Below are positions 26,605 to 37,015 of a stretch of DNA of 64,000 bases, in pieces (within the stretch, counting starts at the first letter, position 1; each line of letters opens with the position of its first letter). Under the pieces are notes generated by a model. It was not told the origin of the DNA. It saw only the letters and a list, made by a program, of their open reading frames with translations, and did not search any database. Where the stretch lies: positions 1,426,001 to 1,490,000 of the forward strand of contig NZ_VCQN01000001.1 of NCBI RefSeq assembly GCF_005938125.1. The letters run 5' to 3'. This DNA is from Bacillus sp. BHET2. GTDB lineage: Bacteria; Bacillota; Bacilli; Bacillales; Bacillaceae_B. The translations under genes were made by a program, and so were the position numbers.

Positions 26605-27561
26605 TTAGTTCCATTTTTGGCGAATGTTTTCCCCTTGCGAAATCATCCGGTGAATGAGATCTTTAACAGAAGGGACATCTTGGATCAATCCCATCACTTG
26701 TCCCGCCCACGCAAACCCGCCATCCACTTTTCCATCGTAAATATACCGTTTGTTCGCTTCACCGCTTATGTATCTTTTTAATCCTTCATAACCAACATTC
26801 GATGTTTCAGCTTCAAGTATCTGTTTGGTCCAAGAGTTTGACAGCGCTCTCGCCGGAGCACCTAAAGATCGTTTAATGACTACTGTACCATTCTCATCGC
26901 CCTCAATCAAGGCACGTTTATAAACCTCGGATGCATGGACACACTCCTTGGTAGCAATAAATCTTGTGCCCATCTCTACTCCTTCTGCACCAAAGCTGAG
27001 AGCGGCCATTAACCCTCTTCCGTCTCCGACACCACCCGAAGCTATAACCGGAATGGATACTGCATCAACCACTTGCGGTATCAAGACAAATGTTCCGATA
27101 TCAGCTTTCCCGAGGTGACCTCCCCCTTCTTGCCCCACAACCATAACGGCATCTGCACCAAGTTCCTCCGCTTTCACTGCCTGTCTTTTCGAGGCGACTA
27201 ATACAAGCTTTGCAATATCCTTCCCTTCAAGTTGTTGGAAGAAAGGAGTTGGGTTCCCTCCTGTCACGGATACGACAGGGACATTTTCTTCAATGGCTAC
27301 CTTTACAAACTCACTAAATGGGCGTCCATGTTGACCAATGGCAAAATTTACGCCAAAGGGCTTGTCGGTAAGAGACCTGACCTTTATGATTTCATCCCTC
27401 AATTGCCCAGGATTGTCTAATGACATGGCAGTGATTTGTCCTAGCCCACCTGCATTCGACACGGCCGCAGCCAGTTCTGCGTAAGCAAGATGAGCCAACC
27501 CTCCTTGTATGATCGGATATTGAATGTTCAATAAATCGGTTACTCGTGTATTCCACTTCAA
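26605..27561 (-). CDS. Nitronate monooxygenase / 2-nitropropane dioxygenase-like flavoprotein
   Basis: A 318-residue TIM-barrel FMN enzyme. Motifs: [27 protein letters not shown] at the N-terminus (phosphate/FMN region; first 20 residues quoted in part), [11 protein letters not shown], and [18 protein letters not shown] (about 145-163) with the His typical of nitronate monooxygenase class II, then [13 protein letters not shown]. It probably oxidises nitronates or acts as an enoyl-reductase-like protein. The start is TTG at 27561 because GGAGGG lies six bases upstream; the open frame to 27648 has no good site. Confidence 0.85.
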   Translation of the reverse strand: MKWNTRVTDLLNIQYPIIQGGLAHLAYAELAAAVSNAGGLGQITAMSLDNPGQLRDEIIKVRSLTDKPFGVNFAIGQHGRPFSEFVKVAIEENVPVVSVTGGNPTPFFQQLEGKDIAKLVLVASKRQAVKAEELGADAVMVVGQEGGGHLGKADIGTFVLIPQVVDAVSIPVIASGGVGDGRGLMAALSFGAEGVEMGTRFIATKECVHASEVYKRALIEGDENGTVVIKRSLGAPARALSNSWTKQILEAETSNVGYEGLKRYISGEANKRYIYDGKVDGGFAWAGQVMGLIQDVPSVKDLIHRMISQGENIRQKWN

Positions 27562-27825
27562 TTGAATCCCTCCATACACATCTATTCTCGATTGAAGAGC
27601 GGAAATCCTTTTCTTACTAGAGCATCTAATAAAGAGAATATGCTCCAAGTATCAGGTATTACGCGTATGATACTATGCAAAGATTTTCTTAAGTGCTATA
27701 ATTCATGTGTTTGTAAAAATTATCGTGTGAAAAGTTATGAAATTATGGGAAGAATCCTATATAATAATATCCTTAGCAAGGTTGTAATACGTACTAATTA
27801 AGAATTCGAAGAGGTGTTGAATGAA

Positions 27826-29295
27826 TTGTCTCAAAATGAAACGCCGTTATTTACCGGCTTAATTGAACATAGCAGAAAAAATCCTGTCCAGTTTCACATT
27901 CCCGGCCATAAAAAAGGTGCAGGTATGGATCCAGCATTTAAAGAATTCATCGGAGAAAATGCCCTTTCTATTGATTTAATTAACATCGGCCCATTAGATG
28001 ATCTGCACCAGCCTAAAGGGATGATTAAAAAAGCCCAGGACCTGGCTGCAGAAGCTTTTGGTGCTGACCATACATTCTTCTCTGTTCAAGGAACTAGTGG
28101 AGCAATTATGACTATGGTCATGAGTGTATGTGGACCTGGAGATAAGATCATTGTTCCAAGAAATGTCCATAAATCCGTTATGTCTGCAATTGTATTCTCA
28201 GGAGCCACTCCTATCTTTATCCATCCGGATATTGATGAAGATCTAGGAATCTCTCACGGAATCACTACAGATGCTGTTGGCAAGGCGTTAGAGCAAAATC
28301 CTGATGCCAAAGGAGTCCTGGTCATCAATCCGACTTATTTTGGAATTTCTGCTGACCTGAAGAGAATCGTAGAAATCGCACATTCTTATCATGTTCCCGT
28401 CCTTGTCGACGAAGCCCATGGAGTGCACATCCATTTCCATGAAGAACTTCCACTGTCAGCAATGCAGGCAGGTGCTGATCTTGCAGCTACAAGTGTCCAC
28501 AAGCTCGGAGGATCCATGACACAGAGCTCAGTCCTTAATATGAAAGAAGGTCTCGTTTCAGCTAAACGTGTACAGACGATATTAAGCATGCTGACGACAA
28601 CTTCCACTTCATACTTATTACTCGCATCCCTGGATGTTGCAAGAAAGCGACTTGCCACTGAAGGGCGTGAGCTCATTACAAAGACAATTGAACTTTCCCA
28701 GGATATAAGAAACCAAATCAACGGAATTGAGGGATTATACTGTGTAGGGGAAGAAATACTTGGAACAAAAGCTACCTATGCTTATGACCCTACAAAACTT
28801 ATCGTTTCAGTAAAGGATTTGGGAATCAGTGGATTTGATGCCGAGAAATGGCTAAGAGAAGCTCATAATATCGAGGTAGAAATGTCTGACCTATACAATA
28901 TCCTTTGTATCATCACTCCAGGAGACACTGTGGTAGAAGGAAATCAATTGGTGGAAGCATTAAAAGAACTTGTTACAAGCCTGAAGAACCAAGGAGAAAT
29001 GGCACCAGTTAAAGTGATGCTGCCTGACATACCTGTTCTCTCCATTACACCTAGGGATGCCTTTTATGCTGATACTGAAGTCATTCCCATCGATGATTCC
29101 GTGGGAAGAACGATTGCAGAGTTCATTATGGTCTACCCTCCAGGAATTCCGATTTTCATCCCTGGTGAGATCATTACTCAAGAAAATATTCATTATATCA
29201 AGACAAACATAGAAGCGGGCCTCCCTGTACAGGGACCTGAAGATTATGATTTACGTCACCTAAGGGTCATCAAGGAACATCGGGCCATACGCTAA
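27826..29295 (+). CDS. speA: Arginine decarboxylase SpeA
   Basis: A 489-residue PLP enzyme of the Orn/Lys/Arg decarboxylase group I fold, making agmatine for polyamine synthesis. Visible: HIPGHKKGAGMDP near residue 25, VQGTSGAIMTM (about 86-96), LVDEAHGVHIHFH (about 197-209) and the PLP-lysine motif ATSVHKLGGSMTQ (about 221-233). Start choice: TTG at 27826 has GAGGTG nine bases upstream and reproduces the B. subtilis SpeA N-terminus (LSQNETPL); the GTG at 27814 overlaps that site. It faces the SR1-type RNA gene across a shared terminator. Confidence 0.95.
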   Translation: MSQNETPLFTGLIEHSRKNPVQFHIPGHKKGAGMDPAFKEFIGENALSIDLINIGPLDDLHQPKGMIKKAQDLAAEAFGADHTFFSVQGTSGAIMTMVMSVCGPGDKIIVPRNVHKSVMSAIVFSGATPIFIHPDIDEDLGISHGITTDAVGKALEQNPDAKGVLVINPTYFGISADLKRIVEIAHSYHVPVLVDEAHGVHIHFHEELPLSAMQAGADLAATSVHKLGGSMTQSSVLNMKEGLVSAKRVQTILSMLTTTSTSYLLLASLDVARKRLATEGRELITKTIELSQDIRNQINGIEGLYCVGEEILGTKATYAYDPTKLIVSVKDLGISGFDAEKWLREAHNIEVEMSDLYNILCIITPGDTVVEGNQLVEALKELVTSLKNQGEMAPVKVMLPDIPVLSITPRDAFYADTEVIPIDDSVGRTIAEFIMVYPPGIPIFIPGEIITQENIHYIKTNIEAGLPVQGPEDYDLRHLRVIKEHRAIR

Positions 29296-29296
29296 A

Positions 29297-29340
29297 AGAA
29301 AAAAGGATGAAGAAGGCCCCACCCTTCTTCATCCTTTTTA
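29297..29340. terminator. Shared terminator of speA and the SR1-type RNA
   Basis: AAAAAGGATGAAGAAGG pairs with CCTTCTTCATCCTTTTT over a short GC-rich loop. Works in both directions. Confidence 0.9.
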
Positions 29341-29393
29341 TTTATAAGGAACCCCTTTAGATTCCATTCACTCCCTGCTCCCCTTAGCAGGTA

Positions 29394-29513
29394 TTAATCA
29401 TCTAGATCTTTATCGTCGTTGCAATCACAACAGTTAGAGAATAAAACAGAAACCTTCTCATCTTCATAATGCTCAATAGTACTAAGGCATGACTGACATA
29501 CAATTGTTCCCAT
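29394..29513 (-). CDS. sr1P: SR1P-like GapA-binding peptide
   Basis: A 39-residue peptide, below the usual size cut-off. It reads MGTIVCQSCLSTIEHYEDEK followed by VSVLFSNCCDCNDDKDLDD. The N-terminal MGTIVCQ-C and the HYEDEKV-L block match the SR1P peptide as I recall it from B. subtilis, also 39 residues, and the Cys pairs (6/9 and 28/29/31) suggest metal binding. It starts at an ATG eight bases after GGAGAGG. SR1P binds glyceraldehyde-3-phosphate dehydrogenase GapA and promotes its interaction with RNase J1; RnjA is encoded 11 kb away in this window. Confidence 0.85.
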   Translation of the reverse strand: MGTIVCQSCLSTIEHYEDEKVSVLFSNCCDCNDDKDLDD

Positions 29514-29540
29514 CTTTTTTCCTCTCCTTTACGATCTTTT

Positions 29541-29554
29541 TGTAAACGCTTTAT
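29541..29554. promoter_or_regulatory. cre-like site in the SR1 leader
   Basis: TGTAAACGCTTTAT matches 12 of 14 positions of TGWAARCGYTWNCA and lies just downstream of the predicted SR1 start. In B. subtilis SR1 is weakly repressed by CcpA besides CcpN. Confidence 0.45.
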
Positions 29555-29567
29555 CTTATCTGCTTCT

Positions 29568-29596
29568 ATAATAATATAACACATTTAAAATATCAA
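29568..29596 (-). promoter_or_regulatory. Sigma-A promoter of the SR1-type RNA
   Basis: Minus strand TTGATA, 17-bp spacer, TATTAT. Predicted start about 50 bases before the SR1P start codon. Confidence 0.7.
29573..29583 (-). promoter_or_regulatory. CcpN-like operator overlapping the SR1 promoter -10
   Basis: Minus strand TGTGTTATATT satisfies every position of the CcpN motif TRTGHYATAYW. Confidence 0.65.
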
Positions 29597-29604
29597 GCCT
29601 AAAT

Positions 29605-29615
29605 TGTATAACATA
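29605..29615 (-). promoter_or_regulatory. CcpN-like operator upstream of the SR1 -35
   Basis: Minus strand TATGTTATACA satisfies every position of TRTGHYATAYW. Its place upstream of the -35 mirrors the two-site arrangement at B. subtilis SR1. Confidence 0.65.
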
Positions 29616-29619
29616 TTTA

Positions 29620-29811
29620 ACTTTTTATTCTCCCAATCAATCATACTATTGAATAATAAACTGTATGTAAGCGTAACCAATATTATGATTAATTTTGTAT
29701 ATGTTTTTACCCGTTACCTTATTGTCAAATTAGAAATTGTGGCCTCATTTCATTAACATGTGTACGTATTAACAGATATTTACCTGATTCAACCTTCTAA
29801 TCCAATTAGCC
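29620..29811. other. AT-rich gene-free stretch
   Basis: Between the SR1 promoter and the deacetylase terminator. I see no gene, RNA fold or operator here. Confidence 0.5.
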
Positions 29812-29856
29812 AATAATAAAGTCTGCATGAAAGAAAATCATGCAGACTTTATTATT
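29812..29856 (-). terminator. Terminator after the deacetylase gene
   Basis: A perfect 19-bp stem (AATAATAAAGTCTGCATGA and its complement) with a seven-base loop, five bases after the stop codon. Confidence 0.75.
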
Positions 29857-29861
29857 AATCA

Positions 29862-30695
29862 TTATTCAATGGTTTTTATGCGGTCGGGATCCAATGTTTC
29901 ATACCCCTTTTCCCGAAGACCCTTCACAATGTCAATAAGGGCTTCACTTGTCCAGGTGCGATCATGCATGAGCAGATTTGCACCGTCACTCAGGAAAGGG
30001 CTATTCACCATTATATCCGTGATTGCTTCTTTATCTTGATATTGCTTTTCCCAATCGTATCCGTAGGTCCAGTTCATTAGAGACATTTTCTCTTCTGCTG
30101 CAAGCTGCTGGCTGTAATCGGTATTTTGACCGAATGGTGCCCTGAAAAATTTCGGACGTTCTCCTATGACGGATTCCACCAGGTCGTTGAGAGAGAGGAT
30201 TTCTTCTTTTTGTTCTTCTGGTGAAAGATCTCTTAAGCTGCTGTGACTATATGTATGGTTCCCGATTAAAAATCCCATATCGTGTATCTGTTTTAACGTC
30301 TCTTTTTCCTCCGGGGTGTCAAGGAAATGACCATTCACAAAGAAAATGGCCGGGGCGTTCAGTTCTTTAAGGTCTTTCGCCATTTGTAATGCATGTTGAT
30401 CTGGAGCATCATCAATGGTCAGAAGAACCACTTTGGTATTTGCATCTTTAATAGGATTGATGCTCCAATTATTTTCATTTATCTTGTAATCTTTCGTTTG
30501 TACGACCTCATCAACAGGGCCAGCTTCTGTGTCACCACTAGCCTCTTCAGAGTTTATGTCTTCACTTTTCTGTTCTTCATCTTGTTTCACTTCAGTCTGA
30601 TCGGTTTCCTTTGATTTTTCGTTGGTGCTGGTTGGTTCACTTGAGCAGGACGTCAATAATAGTAGGGCTAACCCGGATGCTAGAATCTTTTTCAT
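29862..30695 (-). CDS. Polysaccharide deacetylase lipoprotein
   Basis: A 277-residue lipoprotein: signal MKKILASGLALLLLTSC (Cys17), then an acidic Glu/Asp/Lys linker (about 18-75), then a carbohydrate esterase 4 (NodB) domain. Catalytic motifs: TIDDAPD replaces the common TFDDGP (about residues 95-101), HTYSHS supplies the metal histidines, RAPFG is the third motif and LLMHDR the C-terminal one. It probably removes acetyl groups from peptidoglycan or a surface polysaccharide outside the membrane. Start at the ATG with AAGGTGAG seven bases upstream. It is not part of the conserved B. subtilis order. Confidence 0.88.
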   Translation of the reverse strand: MKKILASGLALLLLTSCSSEPTSTNEKSKETDQTEVKQDEEQKSEDINSEEASGDTEAGPVDEVVQTKDYKINENNWSINPIKDANTKVVLLTIDDAPDQHALQMAKDLKELNAPAIFFVNGHFLDTPEEKETLKQIHDMGFLIGNHTYSHSSLRDLSPEEQKEEILSLNDLVESVIGERPKFFRAPFGQNTDYSQQLAAEEKMSLMNWTYGYDWEKQYQDKEAITDIMVNSPFLSDGANLLMHDRTWTSEALIDIVKGLREKGYETLDPDRIKTIE

Positions 30696-30760
30696 GTCTC
30701 TCACCTTTCCTTATCCACTTTGAATATATTAACATATTCTAAGGGGAATCTGGGAAAGAA

Positions 30761-31009
30761 TTAAAATATTTCCATTACATTTTCAAATACCACTTTAAAG
30801 GCAAAAAAGCAGGTTAAGCTGAATGATGTAATAAATAACGTCAGTTTTTTTGAATGAACAATTTTCTTTGCAGCAATAAAAGCCAGATAAAAAAATAGAA
30901 CAAACATGATCCATTTATACTCTAAGTGATCTTTATCAGATATCCATTCCGCAATATAAAATACACTCCACAAAATCATTTGAACTAAAAAAGCAATATA
31001 GGATTTCAT
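30761..31009 (-). CDS. Small three-helix membrane protein, unrecognised
   Basis: An 82-residue hydrophobic protein with helices at about residues 3-22, 32-50 and 56-78. It contains WIMFVLFFYLAFIAAKKIVH in the middle. I do not recognise the family. The ATG at 31009 has AAAGGATGA eight bases upstream; an ATG four codons earlier abuts that site. It lies upstream of, and on the same strand as, the deacetylase gene (65-bp gap) and may be cotranscribed with it. Confidence 0.6.
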   Translation of the reverse strand: MKSYIAFLVQMILWSVFYIAEWISDKDHLEYKWIMFVLFFYLAFIAAKKIVHSKKLTLFITSFSLTCFFAFKVVFENVMEIF

Positions 31010-31304
31010 GTTTATTTTCATCCTTTAAAAGATTTATTTAAAGACGCTCTTCTGGAAAATGGTTGGTTGTTTGTTTATTTACCCATTCTTCAATCATACA
31101 ATCATTCCTTCAATTCTCCTTATTAATATAGTATATTCTTTTTCCAGACCTTTCATTATGAATGTCTTTTCAATTTTGTAACATTTTAATGACTTGACCC
31201 TTTTACATTTTCTCCTATGATAAAATGTGACGTAACATCTGTTCAATAATCAAGAATTCACAAATATCCAGTTCATAGCATCGTTTAAGAAAAGAGGATG
31301 ATGT

Positions 31305-31691
31305 ATGAAGCAAATACTCACTTTTATAATACTTACTTCCACGATGTTGCTTTTGACTTCATGTGATTATATTTCTTCCAACAAGGTTGTATTAGCAAAG
31401 GACCAGTTTATCAAAAAGCAAGTGATCTATTTTACGGATGAACGAAATGTTTCTAACGAAATACCTTATTACGATGCAATCATTGAGCTTAAAAAACAAT
31501 ACCCCAACCACCTTAAACGATTAAAGGTAGTCAGCTTAAACACGGAGGAACCAAGCAAAATCACGGATTCCCCCCAAAGCTCCCCAGCCATAGTTGTGGT
31601 AGAAAACAATCAGGTCATATGTAAAGTGGAAGGTAACACCTCTAAAGAGAACATTATTAAACCTGTATCAAGTGCTATAGATAGCTGGTAA
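31305..31691 (+). CDS. slp: Slp-like small lipoprotein with thioredoxin-like tail
   Basis: A 128-residue lipoprotein with signal MKQILTFIILTSTMLLLTSC (Cys20). The mature part ends in a strand-helix pattern (SSPAIVVVENNQVICKVEGNT) that looks like the second half of a thioredoxin fold, but no CxxC is present. Position beside pdhD corresponds to slp, the small peptidoglycan-associated lipoprotein of B. subtilis; sequence agreement cannot be checked here. Start after AAGAGGATGATGT. A strong terminator follows. Confidence 0.6.
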   Translation: MKQILTFIILTSTMLLLTSCDYISSNKVVLAKDQFIKKQVIYFTDERNVSNEIPYYDAIIELKKQYPNHLKRLKVVSLNTEEPSKITDSPQSSPAIVVVENNQVICKVEGNTSKENIIKPVSSAIDSW

Positions 31692-31696
31692 CGCTA

Positions 31697-31732
31697 GAGG
31701 AGAAGGAAGCGTCGCTTCCTTCTCCTCTTTTT
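31697..31732 (+). terminator. Terminator after slp
   Basis: Fourteen-bp perfect stem GAGGAGAAGGAAGC with three-base loop, followed by CTTTTT-like tail. Confidence 0.85.
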
Positions 31733-31739
31733 GTTCAAT

Positions 31740-31776
31740 AAAAAAAAGGATGACCCCAGTCTCGGGGGCCATCCTT
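31740..31776 (-). terminator. Terminator of the pdh operon
   Basis: Minus strand AAGGATGGCCCCC against GGGGTCATCCTT, then eight T residues, 14 bases after the pdhD stop. Confidence 0.85.
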
Positions 31777-31789
31777 ACGTTAAATTATA

Positions 31790-33199
31790 TTATTTCACAA
31801 TGTGAATTGGACTTCCCATCGCAACTTCAGCAGCTTCCATGGAAATCTCACCTAATGTTGGGTGAGCATGGATAGTCATCGCTACATCCTCAGCTGTCAT
31901 ACCTGACTCGATTGCCAGTCCTAATTCAGCGATCATGTCTGATGCTCCAGAACCAACAATTTGCGCCCCGATAATTAAGCCATCTTCTTTACGTGTAATA
32001 AGCTTCATGAAGCCATCACTAGCATTAAGAGCTAAGGCACGACCATTTGCAGCAAATGGGAATTTAGCAGCAACTACTTCGATGCCTTCTTCTTTCGCTC
32101 CAGCTTCAGAATAACCTACTGTTGCTAATTCAGGATCTGTGAAGCATACAGCCGGAATACCAAGGTAATCGATTTCCGCTGGTTCACCTGAGATAACTTC
32201 AGCAGCGATTTTTCCTTCGTAAGAAGCTTTGTGAGCAAGTGGTGGTCCATCAACAATATCACCAATCGCAAAGATGTTAGGGATGTTCGTGCGGCACTGT
32301 TTGTCAATTTTGACAACCCCGCGGTCTGTCATCTCTACTCCAACTTCTTCAAGACCAATTTCATCAGTGTTTGGACGACGTCCAACTGTTACGAGAACGT
32401 AATCAGCTTCAACAGATTTCTCTTCGCCTTTTACTTCGTATTTAACAACAACGCCGCTGTCACTTTCTTCAACACCTTTAGCCATTGCTTTTGTTACAAC
32501 GTCTACGCCTTTTTTCTTAAGCCCCTTTTTCACGATGGTGGTCATTTGCTTTTCGAATCCACTAAGGATATCGTCAGCCCCTTCCAAGATCGTTACTTGG
32601 GAACCAAGATTTGCATAAGCAGTACCAAGCTCAGTTCCGATGTAACCTCCACCGATTACAACAAGCTTGCTTGGAATTTCAGTTAACGCAAGAGCACCAG
32701 TAGAATCAAGTACGCGTTTAGAGAACTTGAAGCTTGGGATTTCAATAGGGCGAGAACCGGTTGCAAGAATCAAGTTTTTGAACTTGTAAGTTTGAGCTGA
32801 ATTTTCATCCATAACGCGAAGTGTATTAGCATCTACTAGGTAAGCTTCACCGCGAACGATTTCAGCTTTATTTCCTTTAAGAAGTCCTTCAACACCGCCA
32901 GTTAATTTCTTTACAACGCCGGCTTTCCACTCTTGAACTTTATCGAAATTTACTTTTACGTTTTCAGCAACGATCCCCATGTCATCAGAGTGTTGGGCCT
33001 GATGGAAACGGTGACCAGCTGTGATAAGAGCTTTAGATGGAATGCAACCCACGTTTAAGCAAACTCCACCCATATTTTCTTTTTCGATGATTGTCACTTT
33101 TTGTCCTAGTTGAGCTGCACGGATTGCAGCTACATATCCTCCGGGACCTGAACCGACTACGATTGTATCTGTTTCAATTGGGAAATCTCCTACTACCAT
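31790..33199 (-). CDS. pdhD: Dihydrolipoyl dehydrogenase (E3 of pyruvate dehydrogenase)
   Basis: A 469-residue flavoprotein disulfide reductase. FAD-binding [17 protein letters not shown] (about 17-33), redox-active disulfide [13 protein letters not shown] (about 45-57), NAD-binding [17 protein letters not shown] (about 187-203) and the C-terminal catalytic HAHPTLGE (about 446-453) are all present. It re-oxidises dihydrolipoamide on E2, producing NADH, and in Bacillus serves PDH and other 2-oxoacid complexes. It starts four bases after pdhC, so the two are coupled. Confidence 0.97.
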   Translation of the reverse strand: MVVGDFPIETDTIVVGSGPGGYVAAIRAAQLGQKVTIIEKENMGGVCLNVGCIPSKALITAGHRFHQAQHSDDMGIVAENVKVNFDKVQEWKAGVVKKLTGGVEGLLKGNKAEIVRGEAYLVDANTLRVMDENSAQTYKFKNLILATGSRPIEIPSFKFSKRVLDSTGALALTEIPSKLVVIGGGYIGTELGTAYANLGSQVTILEGADDILSGFEKQMTTIVKKGLKKKGVDVVTKAMAKGVEESDSGVVVKYEVKGEEKSVEADYVLVTVGRRPNTDEIGLEEVGVEMTDRGVVKIDKQCRTNIPNIFAIGDIVDGPPLAHKASYEGKIAAEVISGEPAEIDYLGIPAVCFTDPELATVGYSEAGAKEEGIEVVAAKFPFAANGRALALNASDGFMKLITRKEDGLIIGAQIVGSGASDMIAELGLAIESGMTAEDVAMTIHAHPTLGEISMEAAEVAMGSPIHIVK

Positions 33200-33203
33200 T
33201 GTA

Positions 33204-34562
33204 TTACGCCTCCATTAATAATAATTCTGGATCGTTCAACAAACGCTTGATATGGTTAAGTGCGTGTTGAGCAGTAGCTCCGTCAATCATACGGTGATCG
33301 AAGCTCAATGATAATGCTAACACAGGTGCCGCTACAATTTCACCATTTTTAACTACAGGTTTTTCAGCAATGCGTCCAACTCCAAGGATAGCAACCTCTG
33401 GATGATTAATGACCGGAGTGAACCATTGTCCACCAGCTGAACCGATATTCGTGATTGTGCATGATGCACCTTTCATTTCATCACCTGAAAGTTTTCCATC
33501 ACGAGCTTTTCCAGCCAGTTCATTAATTTCATTTGAAATTGAGAACATTGATTTACGATCTGCATTTTTTACAACAGGTACTAGTAGACCTTTGTCAGTA
33601 TCTGCAGCGATACCGATGTTGTAATAATGTTTTTGAACGATTTCACTGGTAGAGTCATCGATTGATGTGTTTAGAACCGGATATTCACGTAAAGCGCTCG
33701 TTAATGCTTTAACGATGTAAGGTAAGAATGTTAATTTAACACCTTTTTCAGCTGCAACTTCCTTGAACTTCTTGCGGTGAGCCCATAATTTTGTCACATC
33801 GATTTCGTCCATCAATGTTACGTGAGGAGCTGTCTGCTTAGAATTAACCATTGCTTTGGCAATTGCCTTACGCATTCCACTCATTTTCTCACGAGTTTCA
33901 GGGTATTCACCTTCAGGAGCTTTAGGTGCAGCCGCTTTAGATTCTGCTGCTGGTGCTTTTTCTTCTGTTTTCGCTTCTTCTTTCGATTCAGAAGATGTAG
34001 CATCTCCACTTAAGAAAGCATCGATATCTTCTTTCACAACACGGCCGTTCTTACCAGATCCAGATACTTGGCGAATTTCCACGCCGTTTTCTCTCGCATA
34101 TTTGCGTACAGAAGGCATAGCGATCACTCGTTTATTAGGATCGACTTCTGTATCCGCACTTTGCTTAGTTCCAACAGATTTTTCTTCAGTAGCTTCTGGA
34201 GATGGATCTTTCTTAACATCTTGACCTTGTTCAGCAGTTCCTTGAACTTGGCCTTCTGTTTTCTCTTCGGCTTTGGCTTCTTTCTTCTCTTCGTCTCCAC
34301 CTTTGAACTGAAGATCTTCGTAACCAGGTGCGTCGAACCTGATTAGTGTATCGCCTACAACTGCTACTGTACCCTCGTCAACAAGAAGCTCTTCAACTGT
34401 TCCTGCTACTGGAGATGGGATTTCAACAACAGCTTTATCATTTTGTACTTCACATAGTACATCGTCTTCTTCCACTTTGTCGCCAGATTTCACAAACCAC
34501 TTGACGATTTCACCTTCATGAATACCTTCACCAATATCTGGTAATTTGAATTCGAATGACAT
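33204..34562 (-). CDS. pdhC: Dihydrolipoamide acetyltransferase (E2 of pyruvate dehydrogenase)
   Basis: A 452-residue core protein of the PDH complex. Order: one lipoyl domain (1-80, lipoyl Lys in [10 protein letters not shown] near residue 43), an Ala/Glu/Lys-rich linker (about 95-135), peripheral subunit-binding domain ([20 protein letters not shown], about 147-166), a second flexible linker (about 190-220), and the acetyltransferase domain (about 225-452) with catalytic SFDHRMIDG near the C-terminus. A single lipoyl domain is normal for Bacillus. The ATG follows a GGAGGTCG site. Confidence 0.97.
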   Translation of the reverse strand: MSFEFKLPDIGEGIHEGEIVKWFVKSGDKVEEDDVLCEVQNDKAVVEIPSPVAGTVEELLVDEGTVAVVGDTLIRFDAPGYEDLQFKGGDEEKKEAKAEEKTEGQVQGTAEQGQDVKKDPSPEATEEKSVGTKQSADTEVDPNKRVIAMPSVRKYARENGVEIRQVSGSGKNGRVVKEDIDAFLSGDATSSESKEEAKTEEKAPAAESKAAAPKAPEGEYPETREKMSGMRKAIAKAMVNSKQTAPHVTLMDEIDVTKLWAHRKKFKEVAAEKGVKLTFLPYIVKALTSALREYPVLNTSIDDSTSEIVQKHYYNIGIAADTDKGLLVPVVKNADRKSMFSISNEINELAGKARDGKLSGDEMKGASCTITNIGSAGGQWFTPVINHPEVAILGVGRIAEKPVVKNGEIVAAPVLALSLSFDHRMIDGATAQHALNHIKRLLNDPELLLMEA

Positions 34563-34652
34563 GGACTCGACCTCCTGTATTGAATAATGATTGAAAATAG
34601 ATGAATGTTATTTGTTATATTTGTCTTTTTCTTATATCTATAATTGGAAAAG

Positions 34653-34714
34653 AGAAGGGTGGAATGCCCTTCTGTTTACAAGTTTATATCGAGAAGGGAC
34701 ATTTACGCCCCTTC
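34653..34714 (-). promoter_or_regulatory. Four-arm hairpin region between pdhB and pdhC
   Basis: AGAAGGG and CCCTTCT arms alternate at 34653-34659, 34667-34673, 34692-34698 and 34709-34714. Either two small adjacent hairpins or one large alternative hairpin can form. No T run follows, so this is more like a processing or attenuation element than a terminator; differential expression of pdhAB and pdhCD is known in Bacillus. Confidence 0.4.
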
Positions 34715-34718
34715 CTCA

Positions 34719-35696
34719 TTAGAAATTAAGTACTTTTTTCGCCGTTTCAATTACGTCTTTGTGGTTCGGTAACCAGATTGGCTCTGCTTGAGAGAAAGAG
34801 AACACTGTATCTGGTGCCGCTACACGAAGTACTGGTGCTTCAAGGCTAAGGATTGCACGGTCATTGATCTCAGCAACCACGCTTGCTGCAATACCAGCTT
34901 GTTTTTGAGCTTCTTGAACTACGATTGCTCGGTTTGTTTTCTCAACAGATGCCATAATCGTGTCAATGTCCAATGGGCTTACTGTACGTAAGTCGATTAC
35001 TTCTACTGAATGACCTTCTTTTTCAAGTTCTTCAGCAGCTTTTAACGATTCGTGTACCATTGCACCATATGTGATGATGGAAAGGTCTGTACCTTCGCGC
35101 TTCACGTCCGCTTTTCCTAATTCAATCGTGTACTCCTCTTCAGGAACCTCTTGACGGAATGAACGGTATAGTTTCATGTGCTCCAAGAAAATGACAGGGT
35201 CATTATCACGGATGGATGAAATCAATAAACCTTTTGCGTCATAAGGTGTTGATGGAATAACCACTTTAAGACCAGGTTGTTGAGCCATCAATCCTTCCAA
35301 GCTGTCCGCATGAAGTTCAGGAGTATGTACTCCACCACCAAATGGGGAACGAATTGTTACTGGTGAACTATACGTACCACCTGAACGGTAACGCATACGC
35401 GCCATTTGTCCACTTATTGAATCCATCACTTCGTATACGAAACCGAAGAATTGGATTTCTGGTACTGGACGGTACCCTTCTAATGCTAAACCGATTGCTA
35501 GTCCACCGATTCCTGATTCTGCTAGTGGCGTATCGAATACACGGTCTTCACCGAATTCTTTCTGAAGTCCTTCCGTTGCACGGAATACACCACCGTTAAG
35601 GCCTACGTCTTCACCAAAAACTAAAACGTCTTCGTTGTTACGTAGTTCTGTGCGCAGTGCATCAGTGATTGCTTGAATCATTGTCATTTGCGCCAT
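34719..35696 (-). CDS. pdhB: Pyruvate dehydrogenase E1 beta subunit
   Basis: A 325-residue TPP-dependent subunit. Features: [28 protein letters not shown]-terminus (catalytic Glu in the GEDVG turn, residue about 29), the [18 protein letters not shown] block (about 58-75) and the C-terminal transketolase domain [20 protein letters not shown]. With PdhA it forms the alpha2-beta2 E1 that decarboxylates pyruvate. It begins three bases after the pdhA stop. The 156-bp gap before pdhC holds the paired hairpins described separately. Confidence 0.97.
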   Translation of the reverse strand: MAQMTMIQAITDALRTELRNNEDVLVFGEDVGLNGGVFRATEGLQKEFGEDRVFDTPLAESGIGGLAIGLALEGYRPVPEIQFFGFVYEVMDSISGQMARMRYRSGGTYSSPVTIRSPFGGGVHTPELHADSLEGLMAQQPGLKVVIPSTPYDAKGLLISSIRDNDPVIFLEHMKLYRSFRQEVPEEEYTIELGKADVKREGTDLSIITYGAMVHESLKAAEELEKEGHSVEVIDLRTVSPLDIDTIMASVEKTNRAIVVQEAQKQAGIAASVVAEINDRAILSLEAPVLRVAAPDTVFSFSQAEPIWLPNHKDVIETAKKVLNF

Positions 35697-35699
35697 GGC

Positions 35700-36824
<1,125 letters not shown>

Positions 36825-36921
36825 CTATCCTTTCTTTATACATTTATTTTGGATTTTTTACATACAAAGTTTAGATTACCCAAATTCAGTATGCCCTACC
36901 ACAATACTTGCGGACACACAC

Positions 36922-36949
36922 ACTATAAGTAGTTTTCCACAAATACCAA
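36922..36949 (-). promoter_or_regulatory. Candidate sigma-A promoter of pdhA
   Basis: Minus strand TTGGTA, 16-bp spacer, TATAGT, about 105 bp before the pdhA start codon. Confidence 0.5.
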
Positions 36950-36982
36950 GAAAGAAAACCCGAAATTACATTCGAGTTCATC

Positions 36983-37015
36983 TGTATTAGTCATAATTTC
37001 GTTATCACTAATACA
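36983..37015. promoter_or_regulatory. 33-bp hyphenated palindrome upstream of pdhA
   Basis: TGTATTAGTCATAA (36983-36996) and TTATCACTAATACA (37002-37015) are inverted repeats matching at 13 of 14 positions around TTTCG. It lies about 35 bp upstream of the candidate -35. The arms do not look like a terminator (AT-rich, no T run). Most likely an operator for a dimeric regulator. Confidence 0.5.

Larger units (their letters stand above)
29297..29562 (-). ncRNA. SR1-type dual-function regulatory RNA
   Basis: Between speA and the slp/pdh locus, exactly where B. subtilis encodes SR1. A sigma-A promoter at 29568-29596 predicts a start near 29562 and the shared terminator ends the RNA near 29297, about 265 nt. 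Inside is the 39-codon SR1P frame (29394-29513), and after its stop a purine/GC-rich segment (CTGCTAAGGGGAGCAGGG on the minus strand) in the place of the ahrC-pairing region of SR1. Two CcpN-like sites flank the promoter. In B. subtilis the RNA inhibits ahrC translation while the peptide binds GapA. Base-pairing function here is inferred. Confidence 0.75.

Noticed and set aside
29402..29584. 60-codon minus-strand frame over the SR1 locus
   Set aside because: It is in another frame from SR1P, lacks a ribosome site and crosses the SR1 promoter.
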